Assembly: GCF_000428125.1 (NCBI RefSeq)
Contig: NZ_ATZI01000001.1
Span: 372,001-436,000, forward strand
Direction of reading: 5' to 3'
DNA: 64,000 nt
Source: Bacteroides graminisolvens DSM 19988 = JCM 15093
GTDB taxonomy: Bacteria; Bacteroidota; Bacteroidia; Bacteroidales; Bacteroidaceae
Shown: positions 27,939 to 36,644 of the stretch, one piece after another
How positions within the stretch are numbered: position 1 is the first letter of the stretch
Layout of the letters: the number at the start of each line of letters is the position of its first letter
Program-made: the position numbers and the translations under genes
Notes under the pieces: model-generated
Told to the model about the DNA's origin: nothing
Database searches by the model: none
Seen by the model: only the letters and a program-made list of their open reading frames with translations

Positions 27939-28709
27939 CTATAACTTTACTTGTGGCCGGGCGGTATCCGTACTGTCTCGTTTGGTACATATTATCTGGT
28001 TATTGAACTCCAGATTGATACGAGAATATTTGTTCCACCCTACCTGATTCAATGCTTTCTCGTAAAATAATCTGAGACGAGAAAGTTTTTCCTCAAAGTT
28101 ATCTATTTTTCCCAAATATACAATATGATTACCCACTCTTGGAACTAATTCTATTTCTTTTCCGGGTAATACGTTAATTTGCTCTACCTGAGCATTCCAG
28201 AAATCATTTTGCTGCAAAAATACACCAAACTTATGTAAATACCTCGTTGCGAAAGATTTTTCTACTTCTCCGGTTACAATAGCCAGATGCGCAACACATT
28301 TTGACTCGGGCGGCATGATATTGCCTTTGTTGTCAATGTAGTAATTTTCGCCATTGTTGCTCATTATTCTTAATACCGGTACACGTTGAGTAATTTCTAT
28401 GCAGAGTTTGTTGCTGGGAGTTTTATAGCATTCGGCACGGTCAATGAGAGGATGCTTATTCAACTCTCTCTCCAGAGATTTGGTGTGTATACGATCCATC
28501 TTCTTGCCTACCGGATAGATGCCTTTTCGATGCATTAACGTAGCTATTTCTTGTCTGGTTATAAATCCGGCATTCACAGAATCTTTGATCGCTAATTCCA
28601 TGTCACTGCATATCCTGTCTGCCGGTCTTTTGTTAAAGGCGGTTACGGCTACTACCAGATAGGCTATCAGTAGTAGCATGATAAGTGACAGAAGAATTCT
28701 TTTAATCAT
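27939..28709 (-). CDS. ftsQ: Cell division protein FtsQ
   Basis: FtsQ is a bitopic divisome protein linking early and late division components. The 256-residue protein has a short cytoplasmic start, one membrane helix (about 4-26, ILLSLIMLLLIAYLVVAVTAF), a POTRA-like region (about 40-110, containing RELNKHPLIDRAECYKTPSNKLCIEITQRVPVLRI) and a beta domain. Sequence conservation in this family is low; position between murC and ftsA and this topology carry the identification. Its start overlaps the end of murC by 4 bp. Confidence 0.88.
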   Translation of the reverse strand: MIKRILLSLIMLLLIAYLVVAVTAFNKRPADRICSDMELAIKDSVNAGFITRQEIATLMHRKGIYPVGKKMDRIHTKSLERELNKHPLIDRAECYKTPSNKLCIEITQRVPVLRIMSNNGENYYIDNKGNIMPPESKCVAHLAIVTGEVEKSFATRYLHKFGVFLQQNDFWNAQVEQINVLPGKEIELVPRVGNHIVYLGKIDNFEEKLSRLRLFYEKALNQVGWNKYSRINLEFNNQIICTKRDSTDTARPQVKL

Positions 28710-30082
28710 CGGGCTGCAAGTATTTTTTCAATAGCGGGTACGTAATTATCAATATCGCCTGCTCCAAGGGTAATCAAAACTTCAATGTGCTTGTTTTTCA
28801 CAACATCGAGAATCTCTTCTTTCTTGCACAATGTTTTTTCAATCCCCGGACGGAGATGGTTGTATATCAATTCGCTGTCCACTCCGGGTATGGGAAGTTC
28901 CCTGGCCGGGTAGATGTCGAGCAGAATCACTTCATCGAGCAAAGACAAGCTGTCGGCAAATTCTTTATAGAAGTCACGCGTGCGGCTATACAAGTGCGGC
29001 TGAAAAATAGCTGTAATCTTTCTGTCGGCATAAAGTTCGCGAATAGACATCACGCTTTGCTTGATTTCGGACGGATGGTGTGCATAGTCACTCAGGAAGA
29101 CAACCTTTTCATTCTTTAGTTTGAAGTCGAATCTTCGATCAACTCCCCGGAAACTTTCCATTCCTCTTTTAATCTCTTCGGGAGTTACTCCGTTAAGATA
29201 TGCCAATGCCATGGCGGCTACTCCGTTTTCAATGTTAATGCTTACGGGCACGCCTAGTTTGATATCTTTAATCGTGCAATAGGGTGCAACAAAATCAATT
29301 TGAATCTCACCATTGCCTATGCGGATGTTTTCGGCATGGAAATCGCCTTCTTCTTTTGAATAAGTGTATACCTTTACGCCTACTTGTACCTGGGGTTTCA
29401 AACTAATTCCTTTTCGCATAATAAGGCATCCGCCGGGTTGTATCAATGTAGTGTACTTCTCAAAACTTTGCAAATAAGCCTCTTCCGTTCCGTAAATGTC
29501 GAGATGGTCGGGGTCTGTAGAGGTGATAACCGACATGTAGGGTGAAAGCCAATGGAAGGAGCGATCGAATTCATCCGCTTCAATGACTGTGTAAGGACTA
29601 TCTTTTGACAACAAAAGATTGGTGCCGTAGTTTTTTGAAATACCTCCCAGAAAAGCGGTGCATCCTACATGCGACTGATGCAGCAGGTGGGCTGTCATGG
29701 TTGAGGTCGTTGTTTTACCATGTGTACCCGCTACGCAAAGCCCTTTGCTTGCATGGGTGATTGTACCCAACACTTGTGCCCGCTTCTGAATGGTGTAACC
29801 GTTTTCCTTGAAATAACACAACTCAGCATGCTCGTTGGGAACAGCAGGAGTGAGAACAACCAAAGTAGCCTCTTTGTCGAGGCACATGGGTGGAATTAAA
29901 TCAATGTTTTCTTCGTAGTGTATGGCGGCTCCTTCGGCTATGAGTTGCTCGGTAAGTTCGCTGGGAGTGCGGTCGTATCCGGCTACGAATTTGCCTATGG
30001 ATAAGAAGTAGCGAACCAAGGCACTCATACCAATGCCACCTGCACCTACAAAATATACTGATTTGATATCTGCTAAATTCAT
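28706..30082 (-). CDS. murC: UDP-N-acetylmuramate--L-alanine ligase
   Basis: MurC adds L-alanine to UDP-MurNAc, the first step in building the peptidoglycan stem peptide. The 458-residue protein shows the Rossmann start YFVGAGGIGMSALVRYFLS, the Mur ligase P-loop VAGTHGKTTTSTMTAH (about 112), the Mg2+/ATP site TVIEADEFDRSFH, and DYAHHPSEIK in the C-terminal domain, which is specific for MurC. It overlaps ftsQ by 4 bp and lies 2 bp after murG, consistent with tight translational coupling. Confidence 0.97.
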   Translation of the reverse strand: MNLADIKSVYFVGAGGIGMSALVRYFLSIGKFVAGYDRTPSELTEQLIAEGAAIHYEENIDLIPPMCLDKEATLVVLTPAVPNEHAELCYFKENGYTIQKRAQVLGTITHASKGLCVAGTHGKTTTSTMTAHLLHQSHVGCTAFLGGISKNYGTNLLLSKDSPYTVIEADEFDRSFHWLSPYMSVITSTDPDHLDIYGTEEAYLQSFEKYTTLIQPGGCLIMRKGISLKPQVQVGVKVYTYSKEEGDFHAENIRIGNGEIQIDFVAPYCTIKDIKLGVPVSINIENGVAAMALAYLNGVTPEEIKRGMESFRGVDRRFDFKLKNEKVVFLSDYAHHPSEIKQSVMSIRELYADRKITAIFQPHLYSRTRDFYKEFADSLSLLDEVILLDIYPARELPIPGVDSELIYNHLRPGIEKTLCKKEEILDVVKNKHIEVLITLGAGDIDNYVPAIEKILAAR

Positions 30083-30084
30083 CT

Positions 30085-31209
30085 TTATCTTTGTTTGTTA
30101 GTGGCTAGCTGCCATACTTCATGTGCAATGATGTTTGCCGAGTCGGGTAAAGCTAGTTTGCTAATGTTATCACTTAATTCTTTTAATAATTTTTCGTCTG
30201 TCACCGTTTGCAGTGCTTTGTCAATCAGTTCGGCGTTAGCGCTGGCGTCTTTTACATAAATTGCTGCAAGTTTGTTGACCAGAGCCATTGCATTCTTTGT
30301 TTGGTGATCTTCTGCTACGTTAGGTGAGGGTACCAGAATAACCGGTTTGCCCAGCAGGCAAAATTCAGAAATGGATCCGGCACCGGCTCTGGAGATAACA
30401 AGATCGGCTGCGGCATAAGCACTTGCCATGTCTTTGATGAAATCGGTGACATGTAAGTTCTCACTTTCACCAGCTTCTTCAACAGCTTTGCGTGCCTGGT
30501 CGATGTAAATCTTTCCTGTTTGCCAGATAAATTGTACCTCAGACGTTTTGATTTTGTCGAGGTTTCCCATAACGCATTGGTTGATGGTACGGGCACCCAG
30601 ACTTCCTCCTAAAATAAGAATCGTTTTCTTACGACTGTCGAGTCCGAATGAAGCCAGAGCATCTTCTTTGCTTACCTTATTGTTGAGAAGGGCTTGGCGT
30701 ACAGGATTGCCTGTCATGATGATCTTTTTCGAAGGAAAAAACTTGTCCATCCCATCATAAGCAACACATATTTTGTGTGCTTTCTTGGCAAGAAGTTTAT
30801 TGGTTACTCCCGCATACGAATTCTGTTCCTGAATCAGGGTGGGAACTCCCATCATGCCTGCTGCTTTTAACGTAGGACCGCTTGCATAACCCCCTACACC
30901 TACTGCCACGTCAGGTTTAAATTCTTTGATTATAGCTCTGGCTTTCCATTGACTTTTAGCTAGTTTTATCAGTACAGAGATATTCTTCAGTAAATGTTTT
31001 CTGTCGAAACCTGCCACTGGTAATCCGATAATTTTGTAACCAGCTTCCGGAACACGTTGCATTTCCATTCGGCCTTCAGCACCCACAAAAAGAATTTCAG
31101 CGTTGGGGTGTTGTTCCTTAACCGCATTTGCAATGGATACAGCCGGAAAAATATGTCCGCCGGTTCCTCCTCCGCTTATAATTACTTTGATTTTCTTTTC
31201 CATTTGCAT
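30085..31209 (-). CDS. murG: Lipid II-forming GlcNAc transferase MurG
   Basis: MurG transfers GlcNAc from UDP-GlcNAc to lipid I on the inner face of the membrane, giving lipid II. The two GT-B domains are clear: the N-terminal IISGGGTGGHIFPAVSIA, the membrane-facing GVGGYASGPTLKAA and QEQNSYAGVTNKLLA, and in the C-terminal domain LGGSLGARTINQ and SRAGAGSISEFCLLGKPVILVPSP. The 374-residue length is typical. Translation may start at the first ATG or at the third codon, also ATG. It lies between ftsW and murC. Confidence 0.97.
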   Translation of the reverse strand: MQMEKKIKVIISGGGTGGHIFPAVSIANAVKEQHPNAEILFVGAEGRMEMQRVPEAGYKIIGLPVAGFDRKHLLKNISVLIKLAKSQWKARAIIKEFKPDVAVGVGGYASGPTLKAAGMMGVPTLIQEQNSYAGVTNKLLAKKAHKICVAYDGMDKFFPSKKIIMTGNPVRQALLNNKVSKEDALASFGLDSRKKTILILGGSLGARTINQCVMGNLDKIKTSEVQFIWQTGKIYIDQARKAVEEAGESENLHVTDFIKDMASAYAAADLVISRAGAGSISEFCLLGKPVILVPSPNVAEDHQTKNAMALVNKLAAIYVKDASANAELIDKALQTVTDEKLLKELSDNISKLALPDSANIIAHEVWQLATNKQR

Positions 31210-31217
31210 TCTTATTG

Positions 31218-32495
31218 TTATTCTTCAAATTCAGCGTCACTGTTCAACATTTGAGAGGTGGGCTCGGCCGCTTCTTCATCGGGTGCTACAATTTCCATCT
31301 GAATTTGATTATTCTTCTCTTTTTCTTCATCCAGTTTTGCGGTGTAACGGCTTACACTCAATATCATGCCAATGTAGGCGCAATTAATCAAGGTACTGGT
31401 TCCTCCTTTACTAATAAGCGGTAGGGGTTGTCCGGTAACGGGGAATAATCCTACGGCAACCATCATATTGAGCAAGGCCTGAGATACCAGCATCAAGGCA
31501 ATGCCCATGACCAGAAAAGCCGGAAACGTTCGTTCGCACTTCTTTGCAATACGTCCGGCTCGGATGAGTAGCCAAATATAGAGCATAGTTACGAAGCCTC
31601 CTCCCAGCAAGCCTAATTCTTCTACGATAATAGCATATATGAAATCGGAGAAAGCCTGACTCAGGAAGTCACGCTGAACTGAATTTCCGGGTGCTTTACC
31701 AACTACGTTGCTGGTGGCGATGGCTATGCGGGCATGTGCTATTTGTGCGTCTTTGTCAATATCAAATTTGGCAGCCGGGACTTCTTCTTTACTTGTGAAA
31801 TTGGTGATGCGACTTTTCCATGTACTGAGACGATGTAAAAAAGGTAACTCGCTATTCTCGGGTACAACAAATACCACTGCTACCATCAAGCCGGCACCTA
31901 AAGCCAATATACCAATCAATGAAAGTAGTTTTTTCATGGCTACCCGACCGATAAACATCATTAAAAAAACAACGCCAAACAACAACATGGCTGTCGACAG
32001 GTTCTCGGGTGCGATGAGAATACAAATAGCCCCTGTGATATACATGATGTACTTAAAAGCTTTCGGATTAGCTCCTTCGTCATCTTGTTTCTTTGATAGA
32101 ATAAATGATACGGCAATAATCACAGCCATTTTGGCCAGTTCTGATGGTTGGAACTGAACTCCAAAGAAGGTCATCCAACGGGCAGCTCCATTTACACGGT
32201 CACCGGTCAGTACGCCCATTAAGGTAACCAATGCCAGTAAAACCAATGACAAAGGAATCAAGAACACAGGAAAAACCTGAAACCATTTATAAGGAATGTT
32301 GTGCATGAATACCACCACTACTACACCTACCATCAATATGACTGAGTGTTGCGTAATAGGTCCCCAGTGATCTCCGCTTTTATACGTAAGGGTACTGGCA
32401 GCACTAAACACTTCAATGATGGAAATAAGGCATAGACAGAGGAAAATAATCCAGATGACCTTGTCTCCTTTAAATATGTTTTTAACTAAATCCAT
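31218..32495 (-). CDS. ftsW: Peptidoglycan glycosyltransferase FtsW
   Basis: FtsW is the SEDS-family polymerase that makes septal glycan strands from lipid II with its partner FtsI. The 425-residue protein has about ten membrane helices. Signatures include FQPSELAKMAVIIAVSF (about 115) and the C-terminal VTGQPLPLISKGGTSTLINCAYIGMILSVSRY. The extended, highly charged cytoplasmic tail (DEEKEKNNQIQMEIVAPDEEAAEP) is longer than in E. coli. Position between murD and murG in a division cluster, together with the ftsI gene, favours FtsW over RodA. Confidence 0.94.
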   Translation of the reverse strand: MDLVKNIFKGDKVIWIIFLCLCLISIIEVFSAASTLTYKSGDHWGPITQHSVILMVGVVVVVFMHNIPYKWFQVFPVFLIPLSLVLLALVTLMGVLTGDRVNGAARWMTFFGVQFQPSELAKMAVIIAVSFILSKKQDDEGANPKAFKYIMYITGAICILIAPENLSTAMLLFGVVFLMMFIGRVAMKKLLSLIGILALGAGLMVAVVFVVPENSELPFLHRLSTWKSRITNFTSKEEVPAAKFDIDKDAQIAHARIAIATSNVVGKAPGNSVQRDFLSQAFSDFIYAIIVEELGLLGGGFVTMLYIWLLIRAGRIAKKCERTFPAFLVMGIALMLVSQALLNMMVAVGLFPVTGQPLPLISKGGTSTLINCAYIGMILSVSRYTAKLDEEKEKNNQIQMEIVAPDEEAAEPTSQMLNSDAEFEE

Positions 32496-32522
32496 TCATT
32501 CATCGGTTTACAAATTGCTAAT

Positions 32523-33854
32523 TTATAATTCTAAAACGCATTTTTTAAACTGTTCTCCTCTGTCTTCGTAACTTTTGAAGAGGTCGAAACTGGCACAACA
32601 AGGTGACAAGAGCACGGTTTCTCCTTTCTGTGCCATTTTGTAGGCTGCGTCTACTGCATCTTTCATGCTTTGTACGTCTGCTACGGGCAGGCCGAATCGA
32701 TCAAAGAAAGTGTGTAGTTTTTCGTTGTGCAATCCCAAATATACTAAACCACTACATTTCTCTTTAACCAGATCTTCTATTTCAGTATAATCATTTCCTT
32801 TATCTTTTCCGCCTAATATAAGTATGGTTTTTGTAGGCATACTTTGCAAGGCATACCAACATGAATTTACATTGGTCGCTTTAGAATCATTGATAAAATC
32901 TATGCCTCTTACGCGTGCTACTTTCTCAAGTCTGTGTTCTACACCCTTGAAATCAGACAGTGCTTTGCGAATATCATCTTTGGTTATTCCGGCTAAATTA
33001 GCCGAGATTCCTGCGGCAAGGGAGTTGTATAGGTTGTGCGTGCCGGTCAACGCTAATTTCTCTTGCTCCATGTTAAAAGCGATAGGTTTGTTGATAACCA
33101 CTTCATGCTGTTCAACATAGGCAACGGCTCCTTCTTCTTTAATTGCTGAAAAAGGATAAAGCTGGGCTTTGATGCCATGTTTGCTCAGTTCTTGTTTAAT
33201 GATAGGATCATCATTCCAGAAGATGAAGGCATCGTCTTGCGTTTGATTTTGAGCTATCCGAAACTTAGCGTTAATATAGTTTTGCATGTTGTGATCATAA
33301 CGATCCAGGTGGTCGGGCGTTATGTTCATCAATACGGCAATGTTTGCACGGAAGTTGTACATGTCATCCAATTGGAAACTACTCAACTCAATAATATAGT
33401 AGTCGTGTTGTTCGGTTGCAACTTGCAAAGCTAAACTTTTTCCGATGTTACCGGCCAGGCCAACATTCAATCCCGCACTTTTAAAGATGTGATATATCAA
33501 GCTAGTAGTAGTGGTCTTGCCGTTACTGCCGGTGATACATATCATCTTGGCATTGGTATATCTGCCAGCAAACTCTATTTCCGAAATAATAGAGGTGCCC
33601 TGTGCTTTTAACTTTTGGATTATGGGAGCTTCATTGGGTATACCCGGGCTTTTAATGATTTCGTCAGCGTTCAGAATCAACTCTTCCGTATGCTTGCCTT
33701 CTTCCCAAGAAATATCATGCTTTTTGAGTAAATTCTTATACTTCTCTGATATATTCGACATGTCGGATACAAAGGTGTCGAACCCTTTTACCTTGGCCAA
33801 TACTGCTGCACCGGCTCCGCTCTCGCCCGCTCCTAATACTACAATCCTTTTCAT
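32523..33854 (-). CDS. murD: UDP-N-acetylmuramoylalanine--D-glutamate ligase
   Basis: MurD adds D-glutamate to UDP-MurNAc-L-Ala. The 443-residue protein begins with the Rossmann loop VLGAGESGAGAAVLA and carries the Mur ligase P-loop CITGSNGKTTTTSLI (about 110), the LSSFQLDDM segment with the catalytic region, NITPDHLDRYDHNMQNY, and the C-terminal NDSKATNVNSCWYALQSM followed by GGKDKGNDY, which is specific to MurD. It lies 12 bp after mraY and 27 bp before ftsW. Confidence 0.97.
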   Translation of the reverse strand: MKRIVVLGAGESGAGAAVLAKVKGFDTFVSDMSNISEKYKNLLKKHDISWEEGKHTEELILNADEIIKSPGIPNEAPIIQKLKAQGTSIISEIEFAGRYTNAKMICITGSNGKTTTTSLIYHIFKSAGLNVGLAGNIGKSLALQVATEQHDYYIIELSSFQLDDMYNFRANIAVLMNITPDHLDRYDHNMQNYINAKFRIAQNQTQDDAFIFWNDDPIIKQELSKHGIKAQLYPFSAIKEEGAVAYVEQHEVVINKPIAFNMEQEKLALTGTHNLYNSLAAGISANLAGITKDDIRKALSDFKGVEHRLEKVARVRGIDFINDSKATNVNSCWYALQSMPTKTILILGGKDKGNDYTEIEDLVKEKCSGLVYLGLHNEKLHTFFDRFGLPVADVQSMKDAVDAAYKMAQKGETVLLSPCCASFDLFKSYEDRGEQFKKCVLEL

Positions 33855-33865
33855 ATTATTTATTC

Positions 33866-35134
33866 TTATCTAATCTTTAAAGTTATAATAGTGATTGCCG
33901 CCAAAACAATTGTTACAATCCAGAATCTTACTGTAATTTTGGATTCATGATACACATTGCTTGGCTTGGTGAACATGTACGTGCAATTAGGATCAAGCTG
34001 GGATAGGGTAGTCCTGAAATGATCATGTATGGGCGTACGTTTAAATATTCGTTGTCTTATTCCTTTTCTTTTTCCTATTTTGAAGAAGTTGACCTGTAGA
34101 ATAACAGATAAGTTTTCTACCAGAAAAACTCCACATAAAATGGGAATGAGTAATTCCTTATGTATGATGATGGCAAATACGGCAATGATACCACCTATGG
34201 TAAGACTGCCGGTATCGCCCATGAATACTTGTGCCGGAAAGGCATTGTACCACAAGAAACCGATAAGGGCACCTATAAATGCACAGATGTATATTACCAG
34301 CTCTTCACTTCCCGGTATGTACATAATGTTGAGGTAGCTGGCATATTCAATGTGACTTGAAACGTATGCCAATATACCGAGCGTTAGTCCGATAATTGCA
34401 GAATTGCCTGCTGCCATTCCATCCATACCATCATTAAGATTGGCTCCGTTTGATACGGCTGTCACTACAAATATAGTGATGATCACAAATAAAATCCAGC
34501 CGGCTGCTTGTGCGTGTTCCCCCATAAAAGAAACCAAGTCGGCGTAATCAAGGTTGTTGCTCTTGAAAAAAGGAATAGTAGTTTGCGTGGACTTCATATT
34601 TTTTGTCGCGTGAACTACTTCTATCTGCTCTCCGTTTTTTTGTATTTCAATATTTTCTTTGATAACTACATGGGGGCTTAAATAAAGCGTTAGCCCTACA
34701 ATTAATCCGAGACCTACCTGACCTATTATTTTAAACTTTCCGTGTAATCCTTCCTTGTCTTTTTTAAATATCTTTATGTAGTCATCGGCAAATCCTAAAG
34801 AACCTAACCACATGGTAGTGATCAGCATCAGAATCATATATATGTTGTGCAATTTGCCTAGCAACAAACAAGGAATCATGATTGCCACTATAATAATGAC
34901 TCCACCCATACTGGGGACTCCGACTTTGTTTACACCAAATGGATCTATGCTGGCATCACGCTGAACTTCTGTAATTTGCTTCTTTTTGAGTAGATTGATG
35001 AACTTATTACCAAATATACTGGAGATGAGCAGTGCCAGAATGATTGCCATTAGCGAACGGAAAGAAATGTATCCGAACATTCCCGCACCCGGCAAATCAT
35101 ATTTGTCTAACCATTGGAATAAATAGTATAACAT
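33866..35134 (-). CDS. mraY: Phospho-MurNAc-pentapeptide transferase MraY
   Basis: MraY transfers phospho-MurNAc-pentapeptide to undecaprenyl phosphate, producing lipid I. About ten membrane helices are visible with the motifs PSMGGVIII (about 74), FADDYIKIFKKDKEGLHGKFK (about 116), NGANLNDGMDGMAAG (about 230), FMGDTGSLTIGG (about 305) and the final cytoplasmic KRTPIHDHFR. At 422 residues it is about 60 longer than the E. coli protein; the extra part is a hydrophilic segment at about 165-205 (KENIEIQKNGEQIEVVHATK and following), seen in Bacteroidota MraY. Confidence 0.96.
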   Translation of the reverse strand: MLYYLFQWLDKYDLPGAGMFGYISFRSLMAIILALLISSIFGNKFINLLKKKQITEVQRDASIDPFGVNKVGVPSMGGVIIIVAIMIPCLLLGKLHNIYMILMLITTMWLGSLGFADDYIKIFKKDKEGLHGKFKIIGQVGLGLIVGLTLYLSPHVVIKENIEIQKNGEQIEVVHATKNMKSTQTTIPFFKSNNLDYADLVSFMGEHAQAAGWILFVIITIFVVTAVSNGANLNDGMDGMAAGNSAIIGLTLGILAYVSSHIEYASYLNIMYIPGSEELVIYICAFIGALIGFLWYNAFPAQVFMGDTGSLTIGGIIAVFAIIIHKELLIPILCGVFLVENLSVILQVNFFKIGKRKGIRQRIFKRTPIHDHFRTTLSQLDPNCTYMFTKPSNVYHESKITVRFWIVTIVLAAITIITLKIR

Positions 35135-35170
35135 AAGCGCTCTATTTTAAATGGGTTGTTTTAAATCCTT

Positions 35171-36625
35171 TTATTCGTTATCAAATATATCTTTTAGAAC
35201 TTCTTTATCATCAAAATGGTGCTTGACTCCTTTGATTTCCTGGTAGTTCTCGTGCCCTTTACCGGCAACTAAAATGACATCTCCCTTTTGCGCCAACATA
35301 CATGCGGTGCGGATGGCTTCCTTACGGTCGACAATACTTAGGGTTTTCTTTTTATCATCTGCATCCAAACCGGCCATCATATCATTGATGATATCTTGAG
35401 GCTCTTCAAAACGAGGATTGTCAGATGTAATGATGACACGATTACTGTAGCGCACAGCTTCTTTGGCCATGATGGGGCGTTTACCTTTATCACGGTTTCC
35501 GCCGGCACCTACTACAGTGATAACATTACCTCTTCCGTCAAGTACGTCATGTATGGCATTCAATACATTAATCAGCGCATCGGGAGTGTGTGCATAGTCA
35601 ACAATTGCGGTATATTCACGAGGTGATCTCATTGAGTCAAATCGTCCGGCTACAGGATGTAAAGTACTGAGTGCTACTAATACATCTTCTTCTTTTTTAC
35701 CCAATAATACGGCGGCACCAAATACAGCTAAAAGATTAGACGCGTTGAAGCGTCCGATGAATTGCACGGCTAGTTCCTTGTTGTTGAAATCAAGCAGCAT
35801 TCCTTCAAAGTGCGACTCAATGACTCTGCCTTTAAAATCACTGAGGCTTCTCAATGAATAGGTATGTACCTGCGATTTTGTATTTTGAGTCATAACCAGC
35901 CCATTCTTATCGTCAACATTGGTCAGACTAAATGCGTTTTTAGGCATGTCATCAAAGAATTTCTTTTTGGCTTTCAGGTAATTCTCAACTGTTTTGTGAT
36001 AGTCGAGGTGATCGCGGGTGAGATTTGTGAAAATTCCTCCTGCAAAGGTGAGCCCACTGATACGCTTCTGATCTATAGAATGTGAACTGACTTCCATGAA
36101 AGCATATTTGCATCCTTCATCGGCCATGCGACCGAGTAACTTATTTAAAGTTATCGGGTCAGGGGTTGTGTGTTCTGTTGGTATTGCCTCGTCATCTATA
36201 TAATTGCATACAGTTGATATAAGCCCTGTTTTATATCCGAAATATCGAAATGTATTATATAATAAGGTGGCAATAGTTGTTTTCCCATTTGTTCCAGTTA
36301 CTCCTACCAACTTTAATTTTGAGGTAGGATCCCCAAAGAATCTGGTTGCAACCTTTCCTACAGCATCTTCACTGTCGGCAACCTGGATATAGGTTATTTT
36401 ATCCGAAAGCGTTTCAGGAAGAACTTCACATAGAATAGCAACTGCCCCTTTCTCTATAGCAATTGAGATATACGCATGACCATCTGTTTGCGTACCTTTC
36501 ATAGCCATAAACAAGTCTCCAGTTTCAACTTGTCGTGAATCAATATTCACTGCTTTGATTTCAGTTTCACAAGTTCCTATAACCTGTATTATCCGAATTG
36601 GCTTAATTAATTCTCCTAATTTCAT
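35171..36625 (-). CDS. murE: UDP-MurNAc-tripeptide synthetase MurE
   Basis: MurE adds the third amino acid to UDP-MurNAc-L-Ala-D-Glu. Visible motifs are the N-terminal [25 protein letters not shown], the P-loop [17 protein letters not shown] (about 108), the carbamylated-lysine region and the C-terminal [20 protein letters not shown]. The selectivity motif near 405 reads [12 protein letters not shown]. The DNPR sequence is the type found in enzymes that add meso-diaminopimelate, so this organism probably has DAP-type peptidoglycan. The 484-residue length is normal. Confidence 0.95.
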   Translation of the reverse strand: MKLGELIKPIRIIQVIGTCETEIKAVNIDSRQVETGDLFMAMKGTQTDGHAYISIAIEKGAVAILCEVLPETLSDKITYIQVADSEDAVGKVATRFFGDPTSKLKLVGVTGTNGKTTIATLLYNTFRYFGYKTGLISTVCNYIDDEAIPTEHTTPDPITLNKLLGRMADEGCKYAFMEVSSHSIDQKRISGLTFAGGIFTNLTRDHLDYHKTVENYLKAKKKFFDDMPKNAFSLTNVDDKNGLVMTQNTKSQVHTYSLRSLSDFKGRVIESHFEGMLLDFNNKELAVQFIGRFNASNLLAVFGAAVLLGKKEEDVLVALSTLHPVAGRFDSMRSPREYTAIVDYAHTPDALINVLNAIHDVLDGRGNVITVVGAGGNRDKGKRPIMAKEAVRYSNRVIITSDNPRFEEPQDIINDMMAGLDADDKKKTLSIVDRKEAIRTACMLAQKGDVILVAGKGHENYQEIKGVKHHFDDKEVLKDIFDNE

Positions 36626-36644
36626 ATAGCTTTCTTATTTATTA